Of a stretch of 64,000 nucleotides of DNA, positions 1-7,830 are shown piece by piece. The DNA is from an uncultured Pelagibacteraceae bacterium (lineage in GTDB: Bacteria; Pseudomonadota; Alphaproteobacteria; Pelagibacterales; Pelagibacteraceae), in NCBI GenBank assembly GCA_902622545.1, contig CACNQD010000003.1:1-64000 (forward strand), given 5' to 3'. Every line of letters starts with the position of its first letter. Position 1 is the stretch's first letter. Both the position numbers and the translations under genes were made by a program. Under the pieces are notes generated by a model. The model was not told the origin of the DNA. It saw nothing but the letters and a program-made list of their open reading frames with translations, and did not search any database.

Positions 1-528
1 GGGTTTTTAATAACTCCTTCGGGAAAAAAATATGATACACTCAAAGAAGAGGATATAGTTTTTGTATCTAATGATGGAAATCACGATACAAACTTAAAAC
101 CATCATCCGAATGGAGATTTCATAAAGATATCTATTTGAAAAAACCAGATGCAAAAGCAATAGTTCATGCTCATTCTCCACACGCAACAGCTGTATCAGC
201 TCATGGTAAAGATATCCCGGCTTTTCATTACATGATAGCTTTAGCAGGTGGCGACAGCATTAAATGTGCTAAGTACGCAACTTTTGGTACACAAGAACTG
301 TCAGACAATATTATTGATGCATTAGAAAATAGAAAAGCGTGTTTAATGTCAAATCATGGACAAGTTGCATTTGGAGAAAATCTAGAAAGTAGTTTTGAGT
401 TAGCCGAGGAACTAGAAAATATTTGTCATCAATACATAAATACAATAAAGTTAGGAGAGCCTAAGATTCTTTCATCAAGTGAGATGGATGCAATATTAGA
501 AAAAGTAAAAAATTATAAAAAAGGATAA
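1..528 (+). CDS. Class II aldolase/adducin family protein (5' end missing)
   Basis: The reading frame is open from base 1, so the N-terminus lies outside the window; 175 codons are visible. It shows the zinc site of class II sugar-phosphate aldolases: a HAHSPHATA segment (two His ligands) near bases 166-192 and a later SNHGQ His near base 355. Members cleave or dehydrate ketose 1-phosphates (fuculose-P aldolase, methylthioribulose-P dehydratase and relatives). It ends 5 bp before a SpeD-SpeE fusion gene, so the two are probably cotranscribed. Since spermidine synthesis releases methylthioadenosine, a role on methylthioribulose 1-phosphate is plausible but inferred. Family assignment is firm; substrate is not known. 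Confidence 0.85.
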   Translation, partial: GFLITPSGKKYDTLKEEDIVFVSNDGNHDTNLKPSSEWRFHKDIYLKKPDAKAIVHAHSPHATAVSAHGKDIPAFHYMIALAGGDSIKCAKYATFGTQELSDNIIDALENRKACLMSNHGQVAFGENLESSFELAEELENICHQYINTIKLGEPKILSSSEMDAILEKVKNYKKG

Positions 529-533
529 TTTTT

Positions 534-1574
534 ATGACGAAAGTAGGGGAGCACGTCACTTTTGACATTATTGGAACTCAAAAAGAGCATGATCCAAAAT
601 TTTACGAGAAATTAGTATATAAAATTGCAAAGAAAGCAAAAGTTGTAGTTCTAGAAATTTCAAAATATAAATTTGAACCTCAAGGTTTTACTTTGGTAGC
701 ACTATTAGCAGAGTCTCATATCAGTTTTCATACATTTCCTGAAAAAGGAATTATAAGTTTTGATTTTTTTACTTGTGGTAAGGTATCCCCATCTGTTGCA
801 TTAGAGGTGTTAAAGAAAGAAATTAAACATACAAGAATAGTAAAGAAAGAGTTTAATAGAGATACAATAGATTATTACGATGATATTTATAGCTCACCAG
901 GCCTTAAGAAATATTATATGGTTAAAAATATTCTTGAGGATTTCACATCAAAAGTAGGACAACATATTCAAATTTTAGATCTAGAGCAATTTGGTAAAGC
1001 TTTGTTTATAGATAATGAATTACAAGTAGCAGAGAAAGATGAACACCTTTATAGCTCTACTTTTGTAAATTCAGGATTGAAACTTAATCCAGAAAAAAAT
1101 AATTCAGCTATAATTGGAGGTGGAGATGGAGGAGTAGCTAGAGAATGTATTAATCAAGGTTTCAATTATATAGATTGGTATGAGCTTGATCCTCAGGTGG
1201 TTGATGTATGTGAAAAACATTTAAGTAAAGTTGGACAAAAAGCTACAAAAAAGAATTCTGTTAAGTGCGTATGGGGTGATGCCTTTGAAAGTATAAAAAA
1301 AGTTGAAGACAATAAATATGATAAAATTTTTGTAGATTTAAATGACGACCAATATTGTATTGATCTAGCTGCTAAAAACATTAAGTCTTTAAAAAGAATT
1401 CTAAAACCTAATGGTACAATTACTGCTCAGGTAGGCAGTCAAGACAAAAAACCAAAACAAGTTGAAAAATGGTTAAATTTATTTAAAAAAAGTTTTGGTA
1501 ATTCTTCTCTAGATAGAATTTACATACCAAGTTTCGATTGTTCTTGGAATTTTGCATCGTCATTAAATAAATAA
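534..1574 (+). CDS. Fused S-adenosylmethionine decarboxylase / spermidine-synthase-like protein
   Basis: 346 aa in two parts. Residues 1-105 match bacterial class 1 AdoMet decarboxylase (SpeD/SpeH): the AESH segment puts the pyruvoyl-forming Ser at 61, with His66 and Cys81 at the spacing of the family's catalytic residues. Residues about 115-346 are a spermidine synthase fold with the AdoMet loop GGGDGG (195-200), the acidic YELDP (216-220) and GDAFE (248-252). Decarboxylated AdoMet made by the first half would feed aminopropyl transfer in the second. Odd points: the usual YHE motif of the amine pocket reads YSS (173-175), and the usual DxxDP loop reads DLNDD (268-272, no Pro). The amine acceptor may therefore not be putrescine. 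ATG at 534 is 5 bp after the aldolase stop. Confidence 0.88.
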   Translation: MTKVGEHVTFDIIGTQKEHDPKFYEKLVYKIAKKAKVVVLEISKYKFEPQGFTLVALLAESHISFHTFPEKGIISFDFFTCGKVSPSVALEVLKKEIKHTRIVKKEFNRDTIDYYDDIYSSPGLKKYYMVKNILEDFTSKVGQHIQILDLEQFGKALFIDNELQVAEKDEHLYSSTFVNSGLKLNPEKNNSAIIGGGDGGVARECINQGFNYIDWYELDPQVVDVCEKHLSKVGQKATKKNSVKCVWGDAFESIKKVEDNKYDKIFVDLNDDQYCIDLAAKNIKSLKRILKPNGTITAQVGSQDKKPKQVEKWLNLFKKSFGNSSLDRIYIPSFDCSWNFASSLNK

Positions 1575-1631
1575 TCTCTTTTTTAATCAAAAAATTTATG
1601 AAATAATTGAACTTATATATTTGGAGGAAAT

Positions 1632-2459
1632 ATGAATGTAATAAAAAAATTCAGCTTAGGATTATTGATAACTTTATTTTTATCAGTATCTGCTAATGCT
1701 GACAAAATAAGAATTGGTACTGAGGGCGCTTATCCACCATGGAATTCTAAAGATGCTTCAGGTAAATTAATCGGATTTGAGGTTGAGTTAGCTTGGACAC
1801 TTTGCAGATACATTGGTCAACAGTGTGAAATAGTTGAGCAAGACTGGGATGGTATGATACCTGCGTTAATAATGAGGAAATTTGATGCAATAATGGCTGG
1901 AATGTCAATAACTGATGAAAGAAAAAAAGCTATAAATTTTTCACAGGGTTATGCAGATGAAGTAGCTTCACTAGCCGTGATGAAAGGTTCAAATCTTGAA
2001 GATATGCAAACGTCTGAAGGAATTAATCTTACTAATAAGTCTGGTGCTGTTAAAAAAGATTTAAAAACTATTACAGGAGCTTTGGCTGGTAAAACTGTAT
2101 GTGTACAAACAGCTACTATTCACCAAAACTTTTTAGAGTCTGGTGATGTGGGTAAAGTAAATGTAAGAACTTACAAAACTCAAGATGAAGTTAATTTAGA
2201 TTTAGCATCTGGTAGATGTGATGTAGCTCTTGCTGCTGCTGTAGCATTTACTGATTATGCAGAAAAATCAAAAAAACCAGTAGTACTTGTTGGACCTACA
2301 TTTTCGGGAGGCGCTTTTGGAAATGGCGTTGGTGTTGGAATTAGAAAAGACGATACTGAACTGTTAAAAGCTTTTAACAGTGCAATTAATAAAGCAAGAA
2401 AAAATGGAGACATAAGCCGAATTGCAACTAAATGGTTTGGCTTCGACGCTTCAATGTAA
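1632..2459 (+). CDS. Amino-acid ABC transporter periplasmic substrate-binding protein (octopine/ornithine/arginine type)
   Basis: 275 aa with a clear signal peptide (basic MNVIKK, hydrophobic core, predicted cut after Ala23 in ANA). The mature start reads KIRIGTEGAYPPWN, the hallmark of family 3 solute-binding proteins; a DGMIPAL...DAIMAGMSIT segment follows and is typical of lysine/arginine/ornithine and octopine/nopaline binders. It has a good ribosome site (GGAGGA, 1622-1627). The two permease genes follow directly, separated by a strong hairpin at 2473-2495 that should keep the binding protein more abundant than the permeases. No ATPase gene is visible nearby, so the ATP subunit must be elsewhere. 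Basic amino acid or opine is the likely ligand class by family; the exact ligand is not determinable. Confidence 0.88.
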   Translation: MNVIKKFSLGLLITLFLSVSANADKIRIGTEGAYPPWNSKDASGKLIGFEVELAWTLCRYIGQQCEIVEQDWDGMIPALIMRKFDAIMAGMSITDERKKAINFSQGYADEVASLAVMKGSNLEDMQTSEGINLTNKSGAVKKDLKTITGALAGKTVCVQTATIHQNFLESGDVGKVNVRTYKTQDEVNLDLASGRCDVALAAAVAFTDYAEKSKKPVVLVGPTFSGGAFGNGVGVGIRKDDTELLKAFNSAINKARKNGDISRIATKWFGFDASM

Positions 2460-2472
2460 ATATTTAATGATT

Positions 2473-2500
2473 GGCGACTATAGATTATAGTCGCCTTTCA
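2473..2500 (+). terminator. Intra-operon hairpin between binding protein and permease genes
   Basis: A perfect 10-bp stem (GGCGACTATA, 2473-2482, with TATAGTCGCC, 2486-2495) closes a 3-nt loop and is followed by TTTCA. It fills the gap between the binding-protein stop (2459) and the permease start (2503). The short T run makes it a weak terminator; it may act as a partial terminator or as a 3' end that protects the upstream mRNA. It mirrors the hairpin in the TRAP operon at 14018-14050. Confidence 0.7.
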
Positions 2501-2502
2501 AT

Positions 2503-3195
2503 ATGGATCTTTTAGCATTTGGAAATACTGGTTGGGGGGATGAGCTTTTCTTCGCAACATTAATGACAATTGCTGTTTCAATAACAGCTATGATCATAGG
2601 CTTTTGTTTTGCTCTAATTTTTACTCCACTTAAATTATCCAAAAATAAATTATTAAATTTTATTGGAAATTCTTACACAACAATAATTAGAGGTGTGCCA
2701 GAATTATTAGTCATTTATTTATTATTCTTTGGAGGTAGTGGTGCAATTATGTATGTTGCTTCAATTTTTGGATACAATAAATATATTGAGATAAATGCAT
2801 TTTTAACAGGTTCATTTGCGATTGGGATTATTTCAGGAGCATACTCTACAGAGGTTTTTAGGGGCGCTATCCAATCAATTGACAAAGGTCAATTCGAAGC
2901 TTCAAAAGTTTTAGGTTTAAAAAAACCTGTACATTTTATTAAAGTGATAATGCCTCAAATGTTAAGACTAGCTGTTCCTAATTTAAGTAATGTTTGGCAA
3001 ATTACTTTAAAGGATACTTCATTAATATCAGTTACAGGTTTGGTTGAAATTATGAGACAATCTTATATTGCAGCTGGATCCACAAGAGATCCATTATTCT
3101 TTTACTCTTTTGCAGCAGTTTTATATTTACTACTAACTTTTCTAAGTATGAAATTAATAAATAAATTAGAAACTAAATATAGGAGAGGCTACTAA
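2503..3195 (+). CDS. Amino-acid ABC transporter permease (HisQ/OccQ type)
   Basis: 230 aa membrane protein with about five hydrophobic segments and the EAA-type cytoplasmic loop of binding-protein-dependent permeases (EASKVLGLKKPVHFIKVIMP, about residue 130). This loop contacts the ATPase. It matches the HisQ/OccQ half of polar amino acid permease pairs and would form a heterodimer with the next gene, which it overlaps by one base (TAATG). The start at 2503 lies 8 bp after the hairpin stem and has no strong ribosome site, in keeping with lower expression than the binding protein. Confidence 0.87.
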   Translation: MDLLAFGNTGWGDELFFATLMTIAVSITAMIIGFCFALIFTPLKLSKNKLLNFIGNSYTTIIRGVPELLVIYLLFFGGSGAIMYVASIFGYNKYIEINAFLTGSFAIGIISGAYSTEVFRGAIQSIDKGQFEASKVLGLKKPVHFIKVIMPQMLRLAVPNLSNVWQITLKDTSLISVTGLVEIMRQSYIAAGSTRDPLFFYSFAAVLYLLLTFLSMKLINKLETKYRRGY

Positions 3196-3866
3196 TGGAT
3201 TTAGATTTGATGATAAGTAGTTTTCCAAAGCTCTTAAATGCAACTTTGATAACTTTAAAATTGTTATCTTTATCACTTATATTTGGACTGATGCTTGGTC
3301 TCTTTTTCGCAATCCTAAGATTAAATAAAAATATATTTTTAAATAAATTTTCTTATTTTTATTCATATTTATTTAGAGGCACCCCTCTATTAGTTCAAAT
3401 ATTTATTATATACTTTGGATTAGGACAGATAGAATTTTTAAGATCTTCTTTTTTATGGATTATTTTAAAAGAACCTTATTGGTGCGCGATTATTGCATTT
3501 TCTCTTAATACTGGTGCTTATACATCTGAAATTTTAAGATCAGCATTTGAAACAATAAACAAAGGTTTCATAGAAGCTGGTGACAGTCTCGGTATTTCTA
3601 AAAGAATTATATTTTATAAAATTCAAATACCTATTGCTATAAGGCAATCATTACCTGCTTATGGAAACGAGATAATATTAATGCTTAAAGGCACATCATT
3701 AGCTAGCACGGTTACTCTAATGGATTTGACTGGAGTAGCAAAATATATAATTTCTACAACTTTTAAACCAATAGAAGTTTTTATAGTGGCGGGTGGAATT
3801 TATTTATTTATGACCTTTATTATACATAATTTTATTAGATATCTTGAGAAGAAGTATAGTTATTAA
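3195..3866 (+). CDS. Amino-acid ABC transporter permease (HisM/OccM type)
   Basis: 223 aa membrane protein, partner of the preceding permease. It carries the EAA-type loop (EAGDSLGISKRIIFYKIQIP, about residue 130) and the N-terminal arrangement of the HisM/OccM family, including RGTPLLVQIFIIYFG. Its start overlaps the upstream stop by one base, indicating translational coupling. Its last 4 bp overlap the end of the convergent DUF6165 gene. The ATPase needed to energise the pair is not in this window. Confidence 0.87.
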   Translation: MDLDLMISSFPKLLNATLITLKLLSLSLIFGLMLGLFFAILRLNKNIFLNKFSYFYSYLFRGTPLLVQIFIIYFGLGQIEFLRSSFLWIILKEPYWCAIIAFSLNTGAYTSEILRSAFETINKGFIEAGDSLGISKRIIFYKIQIPIAIRQSLPAYGNEIILMLKGTSLASTVTLMDLTGVAKYIISTTFKPIEVFIVAGGIYLFMTFIIHNFIRYLEKKYSY

Positions 3867-4252
3867 TAACTAGTGTATTCCTTAATTTCTTTAATCTTAG
3901 AACCAGTTTGATTATTTATTTCAAGTTTTATTGAAGCTCTTTTGTCGTTTAAAAAGTGAATATCCCTAGACAATTTTATAAATTTTTCACCAAAATCGGA
4001 ATTTTTTTCGCATAATCTCTTATCATCTTCAATTACCCATAGTTTAGAATTTATACCTTTCAAAGCGTCAAACAAACCACTCAAATTATCATTAAGTTTT
4101 ACTTTATTTACCATTTGTTCTTTTAATAAGTTATACTCATCAACTATATATTTAAGTTTTTCTTTATCTTTAATTTTATCTTTTTTTATTTCTAAAATAG
4201 AGATTTTATCAAAAAGCTCACCAACAGAAACTTCAACTAGAATTTTATTCAT
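3863..4252 (-). CDS. DUF6165-like family protein
   Basis: 129 aa, Lys/Glu/Asp-rich, predicted mostly helical and cytoplasmic, with no signal peptide or membrane segment. The opening IxVEVSVGELFDKISILEIK and the helical repeats of charged residues match my recollection of the DUF6165 family, which has no established function. It sits divergently, 32 bp from a GT9 glycosyltransferase gene and near a GT4 gene, so a link to surface polysaccharide assembly is possible. I am confident it is a real gene and moderately confident of the family name. Confidence 0.65.
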   Translation of the reverse strand: MNKILVEVSVGELFDKISILEIKKDKIKDKEKLKYIVDEYNLLKEQMVNKVKLNDNLSGLFDALKGINSKLWVIEDDKRLCEKNSDFGEKFIKLSRDIHFLNDKRASIKLEINNQTGSKIKEIKEYTSY

Positions 4253-4284
4253 AAAATTTTTTAATATGATAACTTGTTTAAAAT

Positions 4285-5217
4285 ATGTCTAATATATTAA
4301 TCATAAAACATGGATCTTTAGGAGATATAGCTCAAGCGAGCGGTGCAATTCAAGATATTTGTCAACACCATTCAACTGATGATATTTTTCTTTTAACCAC
4401 TAATCTCTACATAGATATCTTTAGAAAAAACAGCTCTTTAAAAGAAATTATTTTAGATAAAAGACTTTCAAGATTTAATTTGATTTATCTTTATAGTTTA
4501 ATGAAGAAAATTAAGAAAAATAAATTTACTAAAGTTTATGACTTACAAAATTCGTCCAGAACCTCTTTTTATAAAAAAATTTTATTTCCTAATGCAAATT
4601 TAAATATTTGGTGTTCCTCAGAGACAACTTTGCCAAATGACAAAACCAAGGAGGAGTTTGACAAAAGCCCTGTTCTTGAAAGGTTTAATCATCAGCTAAA
4701 ATCTTCAGGTATAGTAACAAAACATACTATGCACCCTGATTTCTCATGGAGCTGTGCTGATATTAAGAAAATTATAAATGAATATAAATTATTCAATTAC
4801 ATATTATTATTTCCATTTTGTTCACCTCATCTAACATTAAAGAAGTGGCCGTACTTTAATAATTTAATAAATTTGATTAAAGCAAAATATAAGGATCAGT
4901 TTAAAATTATTATTGCCCCTGGCCCTAAAGAGATTAATGAAGCAGATCAATACGATGCAATTAAAATTTTAGATAACGGTAAAGCAGTGAGTATTTCTCA
5001 ATTATCCTCATTAATAAAAAATAGCAGTTTTGTTGTTGCGAATGACACGGGCCCAGCACATATGGCAGCTCATCTTAATGTAAAAGGTTTAACATTGTTT
5101 GGATCCCATACAACTGCAAAAAAAGTAAGTATAGAAAGAGATAATTTTAAAGCAATTCAGGTGAGCGATTTAAATAAATTAAGTGCTGAAAAAGTTTTTG
5201 AAAAAATAACTTTATAA
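4285..5217 (+). CDS. Glycosyltransferase family 9 (heptosyltransferase-like)
   Basis: 310 aa. The N-terminal IKHGSLGDIAQASGAI matches the phosphate/acceptor loop of ADP-heptose:LPS heptosyltransferases, and near the C-terminus NDTGPAHMAAHL is the nucleotide-sugar site signature of GT9. Such enzymes add heptose or related sugars to the LPS inner core on the cytoplasmic face. It lies beside a GT4 gene on the opposite strand (6-bp tail overlap), forming a small envelope-sugar group. The sugar donor is inferred from the family only. Confidence 0.85.
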   Translation: MSNILIIKHGSLGDIAQASGAIQDICQHHSTDDIFLLTTNLYIDIFRKNSSLKEIILDKRLSRFNLIYLYSLMKKIKKNKFTKVYDLQNSSRTSFYKKILFPNANLNIWCSSETTLPNDKTKEEFDKSPVLERFNHQLKSSGIVTKHTMHPDFSWSCADIKKIINEYKLFNYILLFPFCSPHLTLKKWPYFNNLINLIKAKYKDQFKIIIAPGPKEINEADQYDAIKILDNGKAVSISQLSSLIKNSSFVVANDTGPAHMAAHLNVKGLTLFGSHTTAKKVSIERDNFKAIQVSDLNKLSAEKVFEKITL

Positions 5218-6294
5218 TATTTCTAAATATTTTTTTATAATTTCAGACCAATAAAATTTTTTTGATATTTCTTCTGCTTTTCTCCCAAAAACTTTATATT
5301 TATTGTTCTGTAAAATATTTGAGATTGATTGGTAAATATCATCTAAGCTATTACCATCACAAATATATCCCGTCTGTTCGTGATCAATTGCATCTGAAGC
5401 ACCGCCATCTTTTCCACCTATTGATGGAACCCCAAATTGTGCCGCCTCTATATAAACTATTCCAAACCCTTCAACAGATTTTTTATAAGTTATAGAAGGC
5501 ATAACAAAAACATCAGAGCATTTTAGATAAGAATTTTTTTCATCTTTAGTTAAATTTTTCGGAAATATAACCTGATTTTGTAATTTAAGTTCTGAAATTA
5601 ATTTTTTAAGATTATCAATATTTTCCCCTTGTCCGATACAAATATAAATAATGTTTGGATAAATTTCTTTTAAATTTCTTAAAGCCATAATAATTTTTTC
5701 ATGGTTTTTTCTCTTATCAAATCTAGCAACTGTAATTAACTTAGGAGTTCTACCCTCTAATTTCTTTTGTATATTTTTGTAAATTTTTTCATCTATTTTA
5801 TCTACCGGAAAAACTCCTGGGTTTATTACTTTAATTTTATTTTCATCAACACCAACACTTATAGCAAGATTTTTAGTAAAATTAGAATTTGCAACTACCG
5901 TATGACAATTATTTAAAATTTTAATTAGCCTTTTATTAATAAAAGAATTTTTTTTATGATTTATTTCCTTAGAGTGAATTAAGCATATTTTTTTAACTTC
6001 AGTATTTATATTTTCAAGGCTTTTCCAATGATCTGAAATTATAGCTTTAACTTTTTTATTATTCTCTAAATATGTATTTACTAAATTAGCTTTTCTATAT
6101 TTTTTGAATATTTTTGGTCCACTTACCCTTTCAATTGAAAACGATAATTCCTTATCAAAATTATCTTGATTTGGATATTGATCAGCAAAAACTTTAATCA
6201 TTACATTTTCAGATAATGATTTGGCTAAACCATACATTAGATTTTGCATACCACCTACTTCTGGAGGAAAAGTTCTAGTAACAATTAAATGCAT
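5212..6294 (-). CDS. Glycosyltransferase family 4
   Basis: 360 aa GT-B enzyme. It begins with the acceptor-side motif FPPEVGGMQNL and has a C-terminal EGFGIVYIEAAQFGVPSIG segment holding the EX7E nucleotide-sugar site. These retaining enzymes transfer a sugar from a nucleotide donor to a lipid, polysaccharide or protein-linked acceptor. The start overlaps the stop of the upstream thioredoxin-like gene by one base, so the two are coupled. It converges on the GT9 gene, consistent with LPS or exopolysaccharide building. Specific linkage is unknown. Confidence 0.85.
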   Translation of the reverse strand: MHLIVTRTFPPEVGGMQNLMYGLAKSLSENVMIKVFADQYPNQDNFDKELSFSIERVSGPKIFKKYRKANLVNTYLENNKKVKAIISDHWKSLENINTEVKKICLIHSKEINHKKNSFINKRLIKILNNCHTVVANSNFTKNLAISVGVDENKIKVINPGVFPVDKIDEKIYKNIQKKLEGRTPKLITVARFDKRKNHEKIIMALRNLKEIYPNIIYICIGQGENIDNLKKLISELKLQNQVIFPKNLTKDEKNSYLKCSDVFVMPSITYKKSVEGFGIVYIEAAQFGVPSIGGKDGGASDAIDHEQTGYICDGNSLDDIYQSISNILQNNKYKVFGRKAEEISKKFYWSEIIKKYLEIL

Positions 6295-6851
6295 TATTTT
6301 TTAAACCATTTTATACTGCAGCCAAGGCTTGGCTTTTGTATATCTGGCCCCTTTTGTGTTTCGGATATTAGTTTCATGGCTTCGAATAATTCACTTGATC
6401 CGTTTCTGATAGGCTTTAAATCCCTAAGTTCTCTTATTCTTCCTCGATAATTAAGTTTAAGATCTTTATTGTATCCAAAAAAATCTGGAGTACATACAGC
6501 ATCGTATTTTTTTGCTATTTCCTGTGTTTCATCAATCAAGTAAGGAAAACTAAATTTATGTTTTGCAGAAAATTTAATCATATTTTCATAGGAATCATCT
6601 GGATAATTAATTGTATCATTTGACATGATCGCCGCTGAATTAATGCCAAAGTCTTTAAGTTTTTCACAATCTTCAACTAAGTCTTTTATGATCGCTTTTA
6701 CATATGGACAATGGTTGCAAATAAACATTATTAGTGTTCCATTTTCACCCTTGATATCATTAAGTGATAAGACAGCGTTTTCAACAGATTTTAATTTGAA
6801 ATCAATTGCATGAAGATTAAAATCACATATTGGAGTTTTTGTTAATGCCAT
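6294..6851 (-). CDS. Thioredoxin-fold redoxin (AhpC/TSA-like) protein
   Basis: 185 aa with a thioredoxin fold: LIMFICNHCPYVKAI gives a CxxC at Cys45/Cys48, and the sequence continues with the DxxINYPDDSYENM and PYLIDETQ segments of the cytosolic 'thioredoxin family / redoxin' group. It has no signal peptide, so it probably acts in the cytoplasm in thiol or peroxide reduction. Its C-terminal SLGCSIKW is common in this subfamily. It is coupled to the GT4 gene (shared base at 6294) and lies 20 bp from the divergent carbonic anhydrase gene. Substrate unknown. Confidence 0.82.
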   Translation of the reverse strand: MALTKTPICDFNLHAIDFKLKSVENAVLSLNDIKGENGTLIMFICNHCPYVKAIIKDLVEDCEKLKDFGINSAAIMSNDTINYPDDSYENMIKFSAKHKFSFPYLIDETQEIAKKYDAVCTPDFFGYNKDLKLNYRGRIRELRDLKPIRNGSSELFEAMKLISETQKGPDIQKPSLGCSIKWFKK

Positions 6852-6871
6852 GTTAAAATAATTTATAAATT

Positions 6872-7384
6872 ATGTTTTACGATTTAAAAGATAAAAAACC
6901 AAAAAACTCTGGCGAAAATTGGGTGGCACCTAATGCAGTGATAATTGGTGATGTGACCTTAGAAAAAAATTCTAGTATTTGGTTTAATGCTACTTTAAGG
7001 GGAGACATAGAAAATATTTATATTGGTGAAGGCTCCAATGTTCAGGATGGTTGTGTGTTACATACAGATCCCGGTTGTCCTTTGAAAGTTGGAAAAAATG
7101 TAACCATTGGACATTTGGTGATGCTTCATGGATGTACAGTAGGGGACAATAGTTTAATTGGGATAGGTGCAGTCATCCTCAACAAAGCAAAGATAGGAAA
7201 AAATTGTATTATTGGCGCAAAAGCTTTAATAACAGAAAATAAAGTAATACCAGATAATTCACTAGTAATAGGATCGCCTGGAAAAGTAATCAGAGAGGTT
7301 ACAGACGATGAAAAAAAAGCTGTTGATGAAAATACTAAACACTACCAGGATAATTGGAAGAGATATTCACAATCTATATTTTAG
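6872..7384 (+). CDS. Gamma-class carbonic anhydrase family protein
   Basis: 170 aa left-handed beta-helix protein built from hexapeptide repeats. Three metal-ligand histidines are present at the expected spacing: His64 (LHTD), His81 (GHLVMLHG, first) and His86 (second). The family includes Cam-type carbonic anhydrases and YrdA/PaaY-like proteins, of which only some hydrate CO2. It is followed 3 bp later by the tautomerase gene. It starts 20 bp from the divergent thioredoxin-like gene, leaving little room for separate promoters. Confidence 0.88.
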   Translation: MFYDLKDKKPKNSGENWVAPNAVIIGDVTLEKNSSIWFNATLRGDIENIYIGEGSNVQDGCVLHTDPGCPLKVGKNVTIGHLVMLHGCTVGDNSLIGIGAVILNKAKIGKNCIIGAKALITENKVIPDNSLVIGSPGKVIREVTDDEKKAVDENTKHYQDNWKRYSQSIF

Positions 7385-7387
7385 ATA

Positions 7388-7828
7388 ATGCCAACTTATA
7401 CTGTAACTACCTCAAATGTTAATCTCAACTCTAAAAAACAAAAAGAACTAGCCCAAGGAATTACTAAAATTCATAATGTTGTAACTGGTGCAAATACTTA
7501 TTTTGCTCAAGTCATATTTAATAACACAAAGAAAAAAAATCATTTTATGGGAGGTAAAATAGTAAAAGAACCTTCTATTTTTTTACTCGGTCAAATTAGA
7601 GCAGGACGTTCAAAGAAAACAAAAGACAGATTAATTTCTGATTTAAAAAATATTATTGTTAAAACATCAAAATTAGATGAAACACAGGTATGGGTTTATA
7701 TTATAGACTTACCACCTTCACAAATGATTGAATATGGCGCTGTCTTACCAGAGTCTGGAAAAGAAAAACAATGGTTTGTGGGTTTATCTAGTAAACTTAA
7801 AAAGAAATTATCTGCCCTTGAAAAATAA
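7388..7828 (+). CDS. Tautomerase-superfamily protein, cis-3-chloroacrylate dehalogenase (cis-CaaD)-like
   Basis: 146 aa, the length of the cis-CaaD family. With the initiator Met removed, all six residues known to be needed in cis-CaaD are at the same numbers: Pro1, His28, Arg70, Arg73, Tyr103 and Glu114. Segments such as FAQVIF, the RAGRS arginine pair, WVYIIDLPPSQMIEYG and the tail region WFVGLSS also match. Known members dehalogenate cis-3-haloacrylates or hydrate/tautomerise similar unsaturated acids; weakly active relatives such as Cg10062 keep the same six residues. The gene follows the gamma carbonic anhydrase by 3 bp. The natural substrate here is unknown. Confidence 0.85.
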   Translation: MPTYTVTTSNVNLNSKKQKELAQGITKIHNVVTGANTYFAQVIFNNTKKKNHFMGGKIVKEPSIFLLGQIRAGRSKKTKDRLISDLKNIIVKTSKLDETQVWVYIIDLPPSQMIEYGAVLPESGKEKQWFVGLSSKLKKKLSALEK

Positions 7829-7830
7829 TA

